DNA of 64,000 nucleotides, taken from assembly GCF_017305915.1 (NCBI RefSeq), contig NZ_JAFKJN010000013.1:124001-188000 (forward strand). The letters are read 5' to 3'. The position numbers were made by a program, and so were the translations under genes. Under the pieces are notes generated by a model, which was given only the letters and a program-made list of their open reading frames with translations, was not told the DNA's origin and did no database searches. Each line of letters begins with the position of its first letter. Position 1 is the first letter of the stretch. The stretch is from Reyranella sp. (GTDB lineage: Bacteria > Pseudomonadota > Alphaproteobacteria > Reyranellales > Reyranellaceae). Positions 53,963 to 63,854 of the stretch are shown here, one piece after another.

Positions 53963-54976
53963 TTAGCGCGGCGTGCCTTGCGGCAGGCCGGGCTTGGGCC
54001 CCTGCGGCTGAACGGGCGCGGGCTTGGGCGGCTGCGCGGAGCCGCCCTTCTGCGGTGCCGGCATCAGCGTCGGCAGGATGTTCCGCATCTTCTCGATCTC
54101 GGCTTCCTGGGCTTTCCGGAACTCGTCCTCGGTCAGGAAGCGGTCGTTGTTGAGGTCCATCTTGAGAAACTGGCCGACCGCATAGGCGGTGAGCTCGACG
54201 CGGTCGAGGACGCCGTCCTTGTTGGTGTCGATCTCGGTGAACTTCATCATCACGAGCTTGCGGCGGACCTCGAACGGCAGCGGGTTCTGCGACTGCGGGC
54301 CGTCGGCCGCGCCGGCGAGGCTCTGGTACTCCGACGCCGCGATACGGCCGTCGTTGTTCTTGTCGAGCCGGTCGGCCTCGCGCAGCTGGATGTCGATGTA
54401 CTCGTTGATCGACATCTTGCCGGCGCGGTTGCGCGCTTCGGCCTCGCGCCGCGCCTGCTCCTCGCGGCGCAGCGAGTTCAGCACGATCAGCCGCAGCTCG
54501 GGCTCGCTGATCTTGTTGTCGCGGTCCGTGTCGTACTGGTTGAACTCGGCATGGAACGGCATCTCGGCCTCGACGCGCTCGATGGCGCCGTTGCCGTTGG
54601 TGTCGAGCGTCTTGAACTCGGCGCGAGCGCGCGTGCGCCGCTCCTCGAGCCCGGGCTTGCCCGGCCCGTCGCTGCTGAACGGCGGCTCGGCGATCTTGAG
54701 GTATTCCTCGAGCGTGAGCTTGCCGTCCTTGTTGGCGTCGAGGTCGTCGAAGGTGCGCATGCGGAACTTCACGAAGTCCGCACGGCTCACCTCACCCTTC
54801 TTGGCCGTGTCGATCTCGTGGAACCAGGTCGGCAGCGGCACCGGTGCGTTGGCCTGGGGCGGAGGCACCGGCAAAGTCTGGGCGGCGGCGGGACCGCCGA
54901 ACGCCGTCGCGGCGGCGACGGCGAGAAGAAGCGGAAGACGACGGGCCTTCAGCGCCGCGCCGCGCGGGCGCCTCAC
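53963..54976 (-). CDS. EF-hand calcium-binding protein (second of tandem pair)
   Basis: 337 aa exported protein (leader RRLPLLLAVAAATAFGGPAA). It has about seven EF-hand loops, canonical ones being DLDANKDGKLTLEEYL, TLDTNGNGAIERVEAE, QYDTDRDNKISEPELR, RLDKNNDGRIAASEYQ and EIDTNKDGVLDRVELT; KMDLNNDRFLTEDEFR is variant. A Pro-rich C-terminal tail follows. GTG start overlaps the stop of the upstream paralogue (GTGA). Presumably periplasmic Ca2+ binding. Confidence 0.88.
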   Translation of the reverse strand: MRRPRGAALKARRLPLLLAVAAATAFGGPAAAQTLPVPPPQANAPVPLPTWFHEIDTAKKGEVSRADFVKFRMRTFDDLDANKDGKLTLEEYLKIAEPPFSSDGPGKPGLEERRTRARAEFKTLDTNGNGAIERVEAEMPFHAEFNQYDTDRDNKISEPELRLIVLNSLRREEQARREAEARNRAGKMSINEYIDIQLREADRLDKNNDGRIAASEYQSLAGAADGPQSQNPLPFEVRRKLVMMKFTEIDTNKDGVLDRVELTAYAVGQFLKMDLNNDRFLTEDEFRKAQEAEIEKMRNILPTLMPAPQKGGSAQPPKPAPVQPQGPKPGLPQGTPR

Positions 54977-56091
54977 CGCGTGCCCTGGGGCAGGCCCGGC
55001 GCCAGGCCCTGCGGCGCCGCCGGCGGAGCGGCCTGAGCCGGGCGCTGCGGGGCAGGGGCCGGGGCGGGCCGCGGCTGCGCCTGCTGGGCCGGCATCATCG
55101 TCTGGACGATGGCGCGGATCTTGTGCTGCTCGGCCTCGGCCGCCTTCTTGAACTCTTCCTCGTTCAGGAAGTGGTCCTTGTTGAGGTCCATCTTGATGAA
55201 CTGGCTGACCGCGTAGGCGGTGAGCTCGACGCGATCGAGCATGCCGTCCTTGTTGGTGTCGATCTCGCCGAACTTGATCATGGCGATCTTCTTGCGCAGC
55301 TCGAACGGCGGCAGGCCCTGGGCCTGTGGTCCGTCGGCGGGACCGGCCAGCATGGCGTACTCGGCCTGGCTCACCTTGCCGTCGTTGTTTTTGTCGAGCT
55401 GGTCGGCGCTCCGAAGCTGCATGTCGATGAAGTCGTTGATCGCGACCATGCCCTGGCGCCGCCGCGCCTCGGCTTCGCGCCGCGCCTGCTCCTCGCGGCG
55501 CATGGTGCCCTGCACCACCAGCCGAAGCTCGGGCTCGGTGATCTTGTTGTCGCGATCCATGTCGTACTGGTTGAACTCGGCGTGCACCAGCGCCTCGGCC
55601 TCGGCGCGCTCGACGAAGCCGTTGCGATCGGTGTCGAGGTTCTGGAACTCCGTGCGCGCGCGCGCCTTGCGCTCCTCGAGGTTGGGCAGGTTGGGCGCGT
55701 CATGGCTGAACGGCGGCTCGGCGACCTTGAGGAACTCGTCGAGGCTGAGCTTGCCGTCCTTGTTGGTGTCGAGCTCCATGAAGGTGCGCATGCGGTACTT
55801 GAGGAAGTCGGCGCGGCTCACCTCGCCCTTCTTCTCGGTGTCGATCTCCGTGAACCAGCTCGGCAGCGGGATCGGTGCATTGGCTTGGGGTGCCGGGGCA
55901 GGGGCGGCCGTGCCCGCCTGCGGCGCAGGCATGGCCGGCGGCGGCGCCTGCGGCGCAGTCGGTGCCTGACCCTGGGGCGTCGCCGGCGGCCGGTTGGCCG
56001 GCCATCCCTGGGTCGGAGGGGTCTGGGCGGCGGCGGGGAGTGTCAGTGCGGCTGCGGCGATGAAGAGAACGGGTCTGAGCAGGCAAGGCAT
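54973..56091 (-). CDS. EF-hand calcium-binding protein (first of tandem pair)
   Basis: 372 aa. Leader MPCLLRPVLFIAAAALTLPA, AAAQ, a Pro/Ala/Gln-rich spacer to about 80, then EF-hands in the same order as the neighbour (ELDTNKDGKLSLDEFL, NLDTDRNGFVERAEAE, QYDMDRDNKITEPELR, QLDKNNDGKVSQAEYA, EIDTNKDGMLDRVELT). The two genes are tandem duplicates and share spacing of loops throughout. A TTG 18 bases upstream is in frame; the ATG is chosen because the leader begins there. Confidence 0.88.
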   Translation of the reverse strand: MPCLLRPVLFIAAAALTLPAAAQTPPTQGWPANRPPATPQGQAPTAPQAPPPAMPAPQAGTAAPAPAPQANAPIPLPSWFTEIDTEKKGEVSRADFLKYRMRTFMELDTNKDGKLSLDEFLKVAEPPFSHDAPNLPNLEERKARARTEFQNLDTDRNGFVERAEAEALVHAEFNQYDMDRDNKITEPELRLVVQGTMRREEQARREAEARRRQGMVAINDFIDMQLRSADQLDKNNDGKVSQAEYAMLAGPADGPQAQGLPPFELRKKIAMIKFGEIDTNKDGMLDRVELTAYAVSQFIKMDLNKDHFLNEEEFKKAAEAEQHKIRAIVQTMMPAQQAQPRPAPAPAPQRPAQAAPPAAPQGLAPGLPQGTR

Positions 56092-56109
56092 CGGCAGCAG
56101 GTTCCGCAA

Positions 56110-56353
56110 GCTGGAGGGGCTTTCGTATCGTCGCGCAGGCGGTGCGTTGTCAACGTCCGCCCTGCGACGTCATCGTACGTCACAATCGCGCCAAATCCGT
56201 GGCGCGACCACCTGTGGGGTTGCGCGCAACTGCGCAATCGTCCATCGTGCCCGCGCACAGACTCCGAAGAAGGGTCGCAAGTACTTGGGAGGCAAGGGTA
56301 ATTTCGCGGTGACGGCGTATTGGTGTGCGCCTGGCTGCGAAACCGAAAATCAC
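56110..56353. other. Promoter region of the liv operon
   Basis: About 240 bases between the divergent EF-hand and livG genes. No gene or RNA is recognised. The right end GGAGGCAAGG (56288-56297) is the only purine-rich run, about 57 bases before the livG ATG. No clear promoter box could be assigned. Confidence 0.4.
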
Positions 56354-57141
56354 ATGGCAACTCCTGCTCCATCCACAGCTGCGCCCTTGCTAAGCGTTCA
56401 AGACGTCTCGGTGCGCTTCGGCGGTATCGTCGCGCTCGACGGCGTCACCTTCGATGTCTTCCCCGGCCAGATCGCCGGGTTGATCGGCCCCAACGGCGCC
56501 GGTAAGACGACGCTCTTCAACTGCCTGAGCCGCCTCTACACGCCCAACAGCGGCGACGTGCTGTTCGAGGGCCAGTCGATCCTCGGCCGGCCGCGTCACG
56601 ACATCCCGCACATCGGCATCGGCCGCACGTTCCAGAACGTGGCGCTGTTCGACAGGATGTCGGTTCTCGACAACGTCAAGGTCGGCTGCCACAGCCGCAG
56701 CAGCACCAGCTTCTTCGACAATGCCATCCGCCTGCGCAAGGTCGAGCAGGAGGAGCGCCGCATCGCCGAGCGCGCCGAGGAGCTGATCGCCTTCATGGAC
56801 CTGGTGCCGTTCACCGCGGCGCTGGCCGGTCCGCTGCCGTTCCCGATCCGCAAGCGCGTCGAGCTCGCCCGCGCGCTCGCCTCCAGCCCCAAGCTGCTGC
56901 TGCTCGACGAGCCGGCGGCCGGCCTGAACCACGAAGAGATCGAGACCCTGAAGGGCCAGATCCGCCGCGTGCGCGACACCCAGCACGTGACCGTGCTGCT
57001 GGTCGAGCATCACATGAGCCTGGTGATGTCGGTGTCGGACAAGGTCGTCGCGATCGACTTCGGCAAGAAGATCGCCGACGGCACGCCGGCACAAGTCCAG
57101 CGCGATCCCGAGGTGATCCGCGCCTACCTGGGAACCTCGTG

Positions 57142-57142
<1 letters not shown>
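56354..57142 (+). CDS. livG: Branched-chain amino acid-type ABC transporter ATP-binding protein LivG
   Basis: 262 aa. Walker A GLIGPNGAGKTTLFNCLSRL, then HIGIGRTFQNVALFDRMSVL (typical LivG Q-loop region), Walker B LLLLDEPAAGLNHEEIETL and HHMSLVMSVSDKVVAIDFGK. The signature region reads LPFPIRKRVELARAL, lacking the usual LS-x-G-Q wording. First gene of the operon; its stop overlaps the livF ATG by one base. Confidence 0.93.
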
Positions 57143-57855
<713 letters not shown>

Positions 57856-57877
57856 GATCGGGGCTACTGAGGCAGAT

Positions 57878-58783
57878 ATGGAACAGTTTCTCCAGCAGCT
57901 CGCATCCGGCCTCGCCAACGGCGCGATCTACGCCTGCGTCGCCCTCGCGCTAGTCATGATCTACGTCTCGACCGATCATCTGAACTTCGCCCAGGGCGAG
58001 ATGGCGATGTTCTCGACCTACATCAGCTGGCAGCTCATGACCTGGGGCCTGAGCTTCTGGGTCGCCTTCATCCTGGCGGTGGCGTTCTCCTTCGTGCTGG
58101 GCGTGCTGATCGAGAGGGTCATCTTGCGACCGTTGCACAACGCGCCGGTATTGTCGGTCGTCGTGGTGTTCATCGGCCTGCTGGCGATCTGCAACTCCGT
58201 CGCCGGCGCAATCTGGAGCTACCTGATCAAGGAGTATCCGTCGCCCTTTCCGAAATCGAGCTTCGGCATCGCCGGCGTCATCGGCCCGCATCAGCTCGGC
58301 GTCGTGCTGGTCACCCTGATCGTGCTGACCCTGCTGTTCGCGTTCTTCCGCTTCACGCCGCTCGGCCTCGCCATGCGGGCGGCGGCGCAGAACCCGCAGA
58401 TGGCGCGGCTGGTCGGCGTCCGCGTCGACTGGATGCTGGCGCTGGGCTGGGGGCTGGCCGCCGCGGTCGGCGCGGTCGCGGGCATCATGGTCGCGCACAT
58501 CGTCTACCTCGATCCCAACATGATGGGCGGCATCCTGCTCTACGCCTTCGCCAGCGCCCTGGTCGGCGGCATCGGCAACCCCGGCGGGGCGGTGGTCGGC
58601 GGCTTCATCGTCGGCGTGCTCGAGAACATGGTCGCCTACGCCGGCAACCAGATCGAGAAGGCGACCGGCGTCTACATCATCGGCAACGGCGAGAAGCTCA
58701 CCGTCGCGCTGATCATCGTCATCTTCGTGCTGACGGTGAAGCCGGCCGGCCTGTTCGGCCGCGTCATCGTGAAGAGGGTGTGA
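57878..58783 (+). CDS. livH: Branched-chain amino acid-type ABC transporter permease LivH
   Basis: 301 aa inner-membrane permease with about eight transmembrane helices. LASGLANGAIYACVALALVM is the typical LivH N-terminus, FTPLGLAMRAAAQNPQMARL contains the ABC-interacting loop and GGILLYAFASALVGGIGNPG the conserved core. 22 bases after livF, followed by livM one base later. Confidence 0.94.
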   Translation: MEQFLQQLASGLANGAIYACVALALVMIYVSTDHLNFAQGEMAMFSTYISWQLMTWGLSFWVAFILAVAFSFVLGVLIERVILRPLHNAPVLSVVVVFIGLLAICNSVAGAIWSYLIKEYPSPFPKSSFGIAGVIGPHQLGVVLVTLIVLTLLFAFFRFTPLGLAMRAAAQNPQMARLVGVRVDWMLALGWGLAAAVGAVAGIMVAHIVYLDPNMMGGILLYAFASALVGGIGNPGGAVVGGFIVGVLENMVAYAGNQIEKATGVYIIGNGEKLTVALIIVIFVLTVKPAGLFGRVIVKRV

Positions 58784-58784
58784 C

Positions 58785-59855
58785 ATGCCGGCATTCCCCA
58801 AGAAGTGGCTGATCGTCCTGCTGGTGCTGGGAGTCGTCGTTCCGCTGCTGCAGCCGGTGCTGCCCAACCTGGTCTCGGATTATCGGCTGTTCCTGGTCAG
58901 CACGATGATGATCGCGGCGATCGCGGTGCTCGGGCTCAACCTCCTGACCGGCTTCAACGGCCAGATCTCGCTGGGCCACGGCGCGTTCTACGCGGTCGGC
59001 GCCTACATCGCGGCGATCCTGATGGATCAGGCGAACTTCCCATACTGGGCGACGCTGCCGTTCGCGGCGGTGCTCTGCTTCATCGTCGGCTACCTGTTCG
59101 GCCTGCCGGCGCTGAAGCTCGAGGGCCATTACCTCGCGCTCGCCACCTTCGCGCTGGCGCTCGCGGTGCCGCAGATCCTGAAATACAAGTGGCTCGAGGG
59201 CCTGACCGGCGGCGTGCAGGGCATCGTGCTCAACAAGCCCGAGGTCCCGTTCGGCCTGCCGCTCAGCGAAGACCAGTGGCTCTACTACTACTGCTTCATC
59301 GTCATGGTGTTCCTGTACTGGGCGGCCAGCAACATCCTGAAGAGCCGCAGCGGCCGGGCGATGATGGCGATCCGCGACTACCATATCGCCGCCGACACGA
59401 TGGGCATCGACACCGCGCTCTACAAGACGGTGACCTTCGGCATCAGCGCCGCCTACACCGGCATCGCCGGCGCCCTGTCGGCCTCGGCGATCGCCTTCGT
59501 GGCGCCCGACAGCTTCAATTTCTTCCTGTCGATCAAGTTCCTGATCGGCCTGGTGGTGGGCGGCGTCGGCTCGCTGGCCGGCTCGCTGATCGGCGGCGTC
59601 TTCTACGTCCTGGTCGACAACTCGGCCCAGGCGCTGTCGACCTTCGTGAAGAACGACCTCGGCCTGCAGTTTGACTTGTCGGCCTATACGGTGTTCGGCA
59701 TCCTGCTGATCGTCCTGATGTACCTGATGCCGATGGGCATTGCCGGTGGCGTCTACGCGCTGATCCGCAGCTTCCGCCGCGCCGCGCCGGTCAGCCCCGA
59801 GCGCAGCGCGCCGGCCGCGACCCGCAAGCCCGCCCAGGCCGGCGAGAGCCACTGA
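58785..59855 (+). CDS. livM: Branched-chain amino acid-type ABC transporter permease LivM
   Basis: 356 aa, about ten transmembrane helices. LNLLTGFNGQISLGHGAFYA, then LKLEGHYLALATFALALAVP and GRAMMAIRDYHIAADTMGID (EAA-type loop), then VVGGVGSLAGSLIGGVFYVL are LivM signatures. The cytosolic C-terminus is Pro/Ala/Arg rich. Pairs with LivH. Confidence 0.94.
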   Translation: MPAFPKKWLIVLLVLGVVVPLLQPVLPNLVSDYRLFLVSTMMIAAIAVLGLNLLTGFNGQISLGHGAFYAVGAYIAAILMDQANFPYWATLPFAAVLCFIVGYLFGLPALKLEGHYLALATFALALAVPQILKYKWLEGLTGGVQGIVLNKPEVPFGLPLSEDQWLYYYCFIVMVFLYWAASNILKSRSGRAMMAIRDYHIAADTMGIDTALYKTVTFGISAAYTGIAGALSASAIAFVAPDSFNFFLSIKFLIGLVVGGVGSLAGSLIGGVFYVLVDNSAQALSTFVKNDLGLQFDLSAYTVFGILLIVLMYLMPMGIAGGVYALIRSFRRAAPVSPERSAPAATRKPAQAGESH

Positions 59856-59923
59856 GTTTCGTCCGTTCGATCGCGTTCGAGTGAGGGTAGTCCATGGTGT
59901 GACCTCGTACAGGGAGGCTGAAC

Positions 59924-61147
59924 ATGAATAAGACCAGCAGGCGTACCTTCGTGGCCGGCGTATCGGCTGCAGCGTTGCTCACGGGTAGAAGCGTAGCGTT
60001 CGCGCAAAAGAAGTACGACGACGGGGCGAGTGACACCGAGATCAAGATCGGTCACACCAACCCCTACAGCGGTCCGGCCTCCGCCTACGGCGTCATCGGC
60101 AAGACCATCCAGGCCTATTGGAAGAGCGTCAACGAGGCTGGCGGCATCAACGGCCGCAAGGTCAACTTCATCACCTACGACGACGGCTACAGCCCGCCCA
60201 AGACGGTCGAGCTGGTGCGCCAGCTGGTCGAGCAGGACAAGGTGCTGTGCACCTTCAACACGCTCGGCACGCCGACCAACACAGCGATCCACAAATACAT
60301 GAACCAGAAGAAGGTGCCGATGCTGTTCGTCGCCACCGGTGCGTCCAAGTGGGGCAAGCCCAAGGAGTTCCCGTGGACGATGGGCTACCAGCCCGACTAC
60401 CACACCGAGGCGGTGATCTACGCCAAGCACCTGCTGGCCAACGTCAAGGACGCCAAGATCGCCGTGCTGATGCAGAACGACGACTACGGCAAGGACTACT
60501 GGGAGGGCTTCAAGGAAGGCCTCGGCAAGGAAGGCAACCGCGTCGTCAAGCACGTCTCCTACGAGGTGACCGACCCGACGGTCGACAGCCAGGTGATCCA
60601 GCTCAAGGATTCCGGCGCCAACGTCTTCTTCAACATCGCCACGCCCAAGTTCGCCGCCCAGGCGATGCGCAAGGCGGGCGACATCGGCTGGAAGCCGGTC
60701 ATCTACCTCAACAACGTGTCGTCGAGCGTCGCCTCGACGATGAAGCCGGCAGGCTTCGACAACGTGCAGGGCGTCATCACCGCCCAGTACCTGATGGACC
60801 CCACCGACAAGCAGTGGGCGGATCATCCCGACATGAAGATGTGGACGGAGTGGATGAAGAAGTCCAACCCCGGCGCCAGCCTGGACGACGCGTCGAACGT
60901 CTTCGCCTACTCGGTCTCGTTCCTGATGCATGAGACGCTGAAGAAGTGCGGCGACAACCTCACGCGCGAGAACCTGATGAAGCAGGCGGCCAACCACCAG
61001 AAGCTCAAGGTGCCGCTGCTGCTGCCGGGCATCACGGTCAACACCAGCCCGACCGACTACTACCCGGTCCAGGCGGTGCAGCTGTCGCGTTTCAAGGGTG
61101 AGACCTGGGAGCTGTTCGGAGACGTTATGCACGCGGAGAGCACCTGA
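59924..61147 (+). CDS. Liv-type ABC transporter substrate-binding protein 1
   Basis: 407 aa periplasmic receptor (LivK/peripl_BP_6 type). Tat-like leader RRTFVAGVSAAALLTGRSVA, then KKYDDGASDTEIKIGHTNPY, SGPASAYGVIGKTIQAYWKS, FVATGASKWGKPKEFPWTMG and QPDYHTEAVIYAKHLLANVK. GGGAGG lies 8 bases before the ATG. First of four tandem paralogues; 68 bases after livM. Confidence 0.94.
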   Translation: MNKTSRRTFVAGVSAAALLTGRSVAFAQKKYDDGASDTEIKIGHTNPYSGPASAYGVIGKTIQAYWKSVNEAGGINGRKVNFITYDDGYSPPKTVELVRQLVEQDKVLCTFNTLGTPTNTAIHKYMNQKKVPMLFVATGASKWGKPKEFPWTMGYQPDYHTEAVIYAKHLLANVKDAKIAVLMQNDDYGKDYWEGFKEGLGKEGNRVVKHVSYEVTDPTVDSQVIQLKDSGANVFFNIATPKFAAQAMRKAGDIGWKPVIYLNNVSSSVASTMKPAGFDNVQGVITAQYLMDPTDKQWADHPDMKMWTEWMKKSNPGASLDDASNVFAYSVSFLMHETLKKCGDNLTRENLMKQAANHQKLKVPLLLPGITVNTSPTDYYPVQAVQLSRFKGETWELFGDVMHAEST

Positions 61148-61149
61148 CC

Positions 61150-62379
61150 GTGAAGACCACCAGACGCACTTTCGTGGGGGGCGGCGCGGCCGCCCTCCTG
61201 GCCGCTCCGGCGGTCGCCCCAAACCCGGCGGTCGCGCAGAAGAAGTACGACGACGGCGCCTCCGACACCGAGATCAAGATCGGCAACACCAACCCGTACA
61301 GCGGCCCGGCCTCCGCCTATGCCGCGATCGGCAAGACCATCGACGCCTACTTCAAGAGCGTGAACGAGGCGGGCGGCGTCAACGGCCGCAAGATCAGGTT
61401 CATCTCGCTCGACGACGGCTACGTGCCGCCCAAGACCGTCGAGCTGGTCCGCCAGATGGTCGAGAACGACAAGATCTTCGCGCTGTTCCAGTCGCTCGGC
61501 ACGCCGTGCAACTCGGCGATCCACAAGTACATGAACACCAAGAAGGTGCCGCAGCTCTACGTCGCGACCGGCGCCTCGAAGTGGGGCGACCCGCAGCACT
61601 TCCCGTGGACCATGGGCTTCCAGCCCGATTACCACACCGAAGCGATCATCTACGCCAAGCACGCCCTGGCCAACGTCAAGGATCCCAGGATCGGCGTGCT
61701 CCACCAGAACGACGACTACGGCCGCGACTACCTCGACGGCCTGAAGAAGGGGCTGGGCAAGGACGTCGACAAGATCGCCAGGATCGTCACCTTCGAGGCG
61801 ACCGATCCGACGGTCGACAGCCAGATCATCCAGCTCAAGGATTCCGGCGCCAACATCTTTATGAACTTCTCCGGCCCGAAGGCGGCGGCGCAGGGCATCC
61901 GCAAGGCGGCCGATCTCGCCTGGAAGCCGGCGCACTACCTCAACAACGTCTCGGTCTCGGTGGCCGCGGTGATGAAGCCGGCGGGGTTCGACAACGCCCA
62001 GGGCATCATCACGGCGTCGTATCTGATGGACGCCACCGACAAGCAGTGGGCCGACAACGAGGAGATGAAGACCTGGTCGGCCTGGATCGACAAGCATATG
62101 CCGGGCGCCAACAAGGCCGACGCCAACCACGTCTACGGCTACGCGGTCAGCTACCTGATGACCGAGACGCTCAAGCGCTGCGGCGACGACCTCACGCGTG
62201 CCAACCTGATGAAGCAGGCGGCGGGCTTCCAGAAGTTCCGGGTGCCGTTGCTGCTGCCCGGTATCCTGATCAATACCAGCCCGACCGACTTCTATCCCAT
62301 CCAGGCGGTGCAGCTGCAGCGTTTCAAGGGCGAGACCTGGGAGCTGTTCGGCGAGATCATGCACGCCGAGAGCAGCTAG
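61150..62379 (+). CDS. Liv-type ABC transporter substrate-binding protein 2
   Basis: 409 aa paralogue with GTG start 2 bases after the stop of protein 1. RRTFVGGGAAALLAAPAVAP is a Tat-type leader. The same landmarks recur with differences in the binding cleft (SLGTPCNSAIHKYMNTKKVP, GDPQHFPWTMGFQPDYHTEA, YLNNVSVSVAAVMKPAGFDN). A terminator follows. Confidence 0.93.
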   Translation: MKTTRRTFVGGGAAALLAAPAVAPNPAVAQKKYDDGASDTEIKIGNTNPYSGPASAYAAIGKTIDAYFKSVNEAGGVNGRKIRFISLDDGYVPPKTVELVRQMVENDKIFALFQSLGTPCNSAIHKYMNTKKVPQLYVATGASKWGDPQHFPWTMGFQPDYHTEAIIYAKHALANVKDPRIGVLHQNDDYGRDYLDGLKKGLGKDVDKIARIVTFEATDPTVDSQIIQLKDSGANIFMNFSGPKAAAQGIRKAADLAWKPAHYLNNVSVSVAAVMKPAGFDNAQGIITASYLMDATDKQWADNEEMKTWSAWIDKHMPGANKADANHVYGYAVSYLMTETLKRCGDDLTRANLMKQAAGFQKFRVPLLLPGILINTSPTDFYPIQAVQLQRFKGETWELFGEIMHAESS

Positions 62380-62420
62380 CCTGCCGCATCTCGAAACGAG
62401 CAATCCATACAACCAGAGCG

Positions 62421-62450
62421 GGCCGCCGGATCTCCGGCGGCCTTCTCATT
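62421..62450 (+). terminator. Intrinsic terminator after binding protein 2
   Basis: GGCCGCCGGA, loop TC, TCCGGCGGCC (62421-62442), then TTCTCATTT. The stem is strong but the T run is broken, so termination may be partial, giving graded expression of the downstream receptor genes. Confidence 0.75.
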
Positions 62451-62515
62451 TGTGTCTTTCCACGGCGGCGTTTTCGGGAGACAACTTCACGCCAATTTCA
62501 TGGGAGGTGACACCA

Positions 62516-63736
62516 GTGCAAACGAGTAGGCGTGGTTTTATCGGCGGCGTGTCGGCCGCCGCGTTGTTGTCGGGCTCGGTCGCGTATGCGCAAAAGAAGT
62601 ACGACAACGGGGCCAGCGACACCGAGATCAAGCTCGGCCATGCCGGGCCCTATAGCGGTCCCGCTTCGGCCTATGGCGTGATCGGCAAGGGCATCGAGGC
62701 CTATTGGAAGAGCGTCAACGACGCCGGCGGCATCAACGGCCGCAAGGTCAACTTCATCACCTACGACGATGGCTACAACCCCGCCAAGTGCGTCGAGGTC
62801 GTGCGCCAGCTGGTCGAGCAGGACAAGGTGCTGTGCTGCTTCAACACGCTTGGCACGCCGTCGAACACGGCGATCCAGAAGTACATGAACACCAAGAAGG
62901 TGCCGCAGCTCTACGTCGCCACCGGCGCGTCGAAGTGGGGCAAGCCCAAGGAGTTCCCGTGGACGATGGGCTACCAGCCCGACTACCACACCGAGGGCGT
63001 GATCTACGCCAAGCATATCCTGGCCAACATCAAGGAGGCCAAGGTCGGCATCCTGATGCAGAACGACGACTTCGGTAAGGACTACCTCGAGGGCTTCAAG
63101 GAAGGCCTCGGCAAGGACAACCAGAAGCTGATCGTCAAGCTGTCGACCTACGAGGTCACCGACCCGACGGTCGAGAGCCAGATCATCCAGCTCAAGGACT
63201 CCGGCGCCAACGTCTTCTTCAACATCGCGACGCCGAAGTTCGCCGCCCAGGCGATCCGCAAGGCGGCCGAGATCGACTGGAAGCCGGCGCAGTACATGAC
63301 CAACGTCTCGGCCTCGGTCGCCGCCGTGCTCAAGCCGGCCGGCTTCGAGAACGCCCAGGGCATCATCACCGCCGCGTACCTCAAGGATCCCACCGACAAG
63401 AAGTGGGACAACGACGAGGAGATGAAGACCTGGCGCGCCTGGATGGACAAGTGGATGCCGGGCGCCAACAAGGGCGACGCCAACTACGTCTACGCCTACT
63501 CGGTGGCGTTCCTGATGCACCAGACGCTGAAGAACTGCGGCAGCGAGCTGACCCACGCCAACGTCATGAAGCAGGCCGCGAGCTTCAACAAGCTGCGCGT
63601 GCCGCTGCTGCTGCCGGGCATCACCGTCAGCACCAGCGCCACCGACTTCTATCCGATCCAGTCGGTCCAGCTCGAGCGCTTCAAGGGCGAGAGCTGGGAG
63701 CTGTTCGGCGAGATCATGTCGGCCGAGAGCGCCTGA
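62516..63736 (+). CDS. Liv-type ABC transporter substrate-binding protein 3
   Basis: 406 aa from a GTG preceded by GGGAGG. Leader SRRGFIGGVSAAALLSGSVA, then YAQ. Very similar to proteins 1 and 2 (KKYDNGASDTEIKLGHAGPY, WGKPKEFPWTMGYQPDYHTE). Longer in-frame starts exist but include no leader. The 136-base gap upstream includes the terminator of protein 2 and could hold its own promoter. Confidence 0.93.
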   Translation: MQTSRRGFIGGVSAAALLSGSVAYAQKKYDNGASDTEIKLGHAGPYSGPASAYGVIGKGIEAYWKSVNDAGGINGRKVNFITYDDGYNPAKCVEVVRQLVEQDKVLCCFNTLGTPSNTAIQKYMNTKKVPQLYVATGASKWGKPKEFPWTMGYQPDYHTEGVIYAKHILANIKEAKVGILMQNDDFGKDYLEGFKEGLGKDNQKLIVKLSTYEVTDPTVESQIIQLKDSGANVFFNIATPKFAAQAIRKAAEIDWKPAQYMTNVSASVAAVLKPAGFENAQGIITAAYLKDPTDKKWDNDEEMKTWRAWMDKWMPGANKGDANYVYAYSVAFLMHQTLKNCGSELTHANVMKQAASFNKLRVPLLLPGITVSTSATDFYPIQSVQLERFKGESWELFGEIMSAESA

Positions 63737-63763
63737 TCTCCGGTTGCAGTCGTGGAGAAAAAG

Positions 63764-63796
63764 AAGGCCGCCGGGCAACCGGCGGCCTTTTCTCTT
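63764..63796 (+). terminator. Intrinsic terminator after binding protein 3
   Basis: AAGGCCGCCGG, loop GCAA, CCGGCGGCCTT, then TTCTCTT; an A-rich run before the stem makes it potentially bidirectional. It lies about 27 bases after the stop of protein 3. Confidence 0.85.
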
Positions 63797-63854
63797 GCTG
63801 CATGCGAGGTTTGGCCTACGCTTCTTCCGCCAAACGACAAAAACGGAGGAAGCG

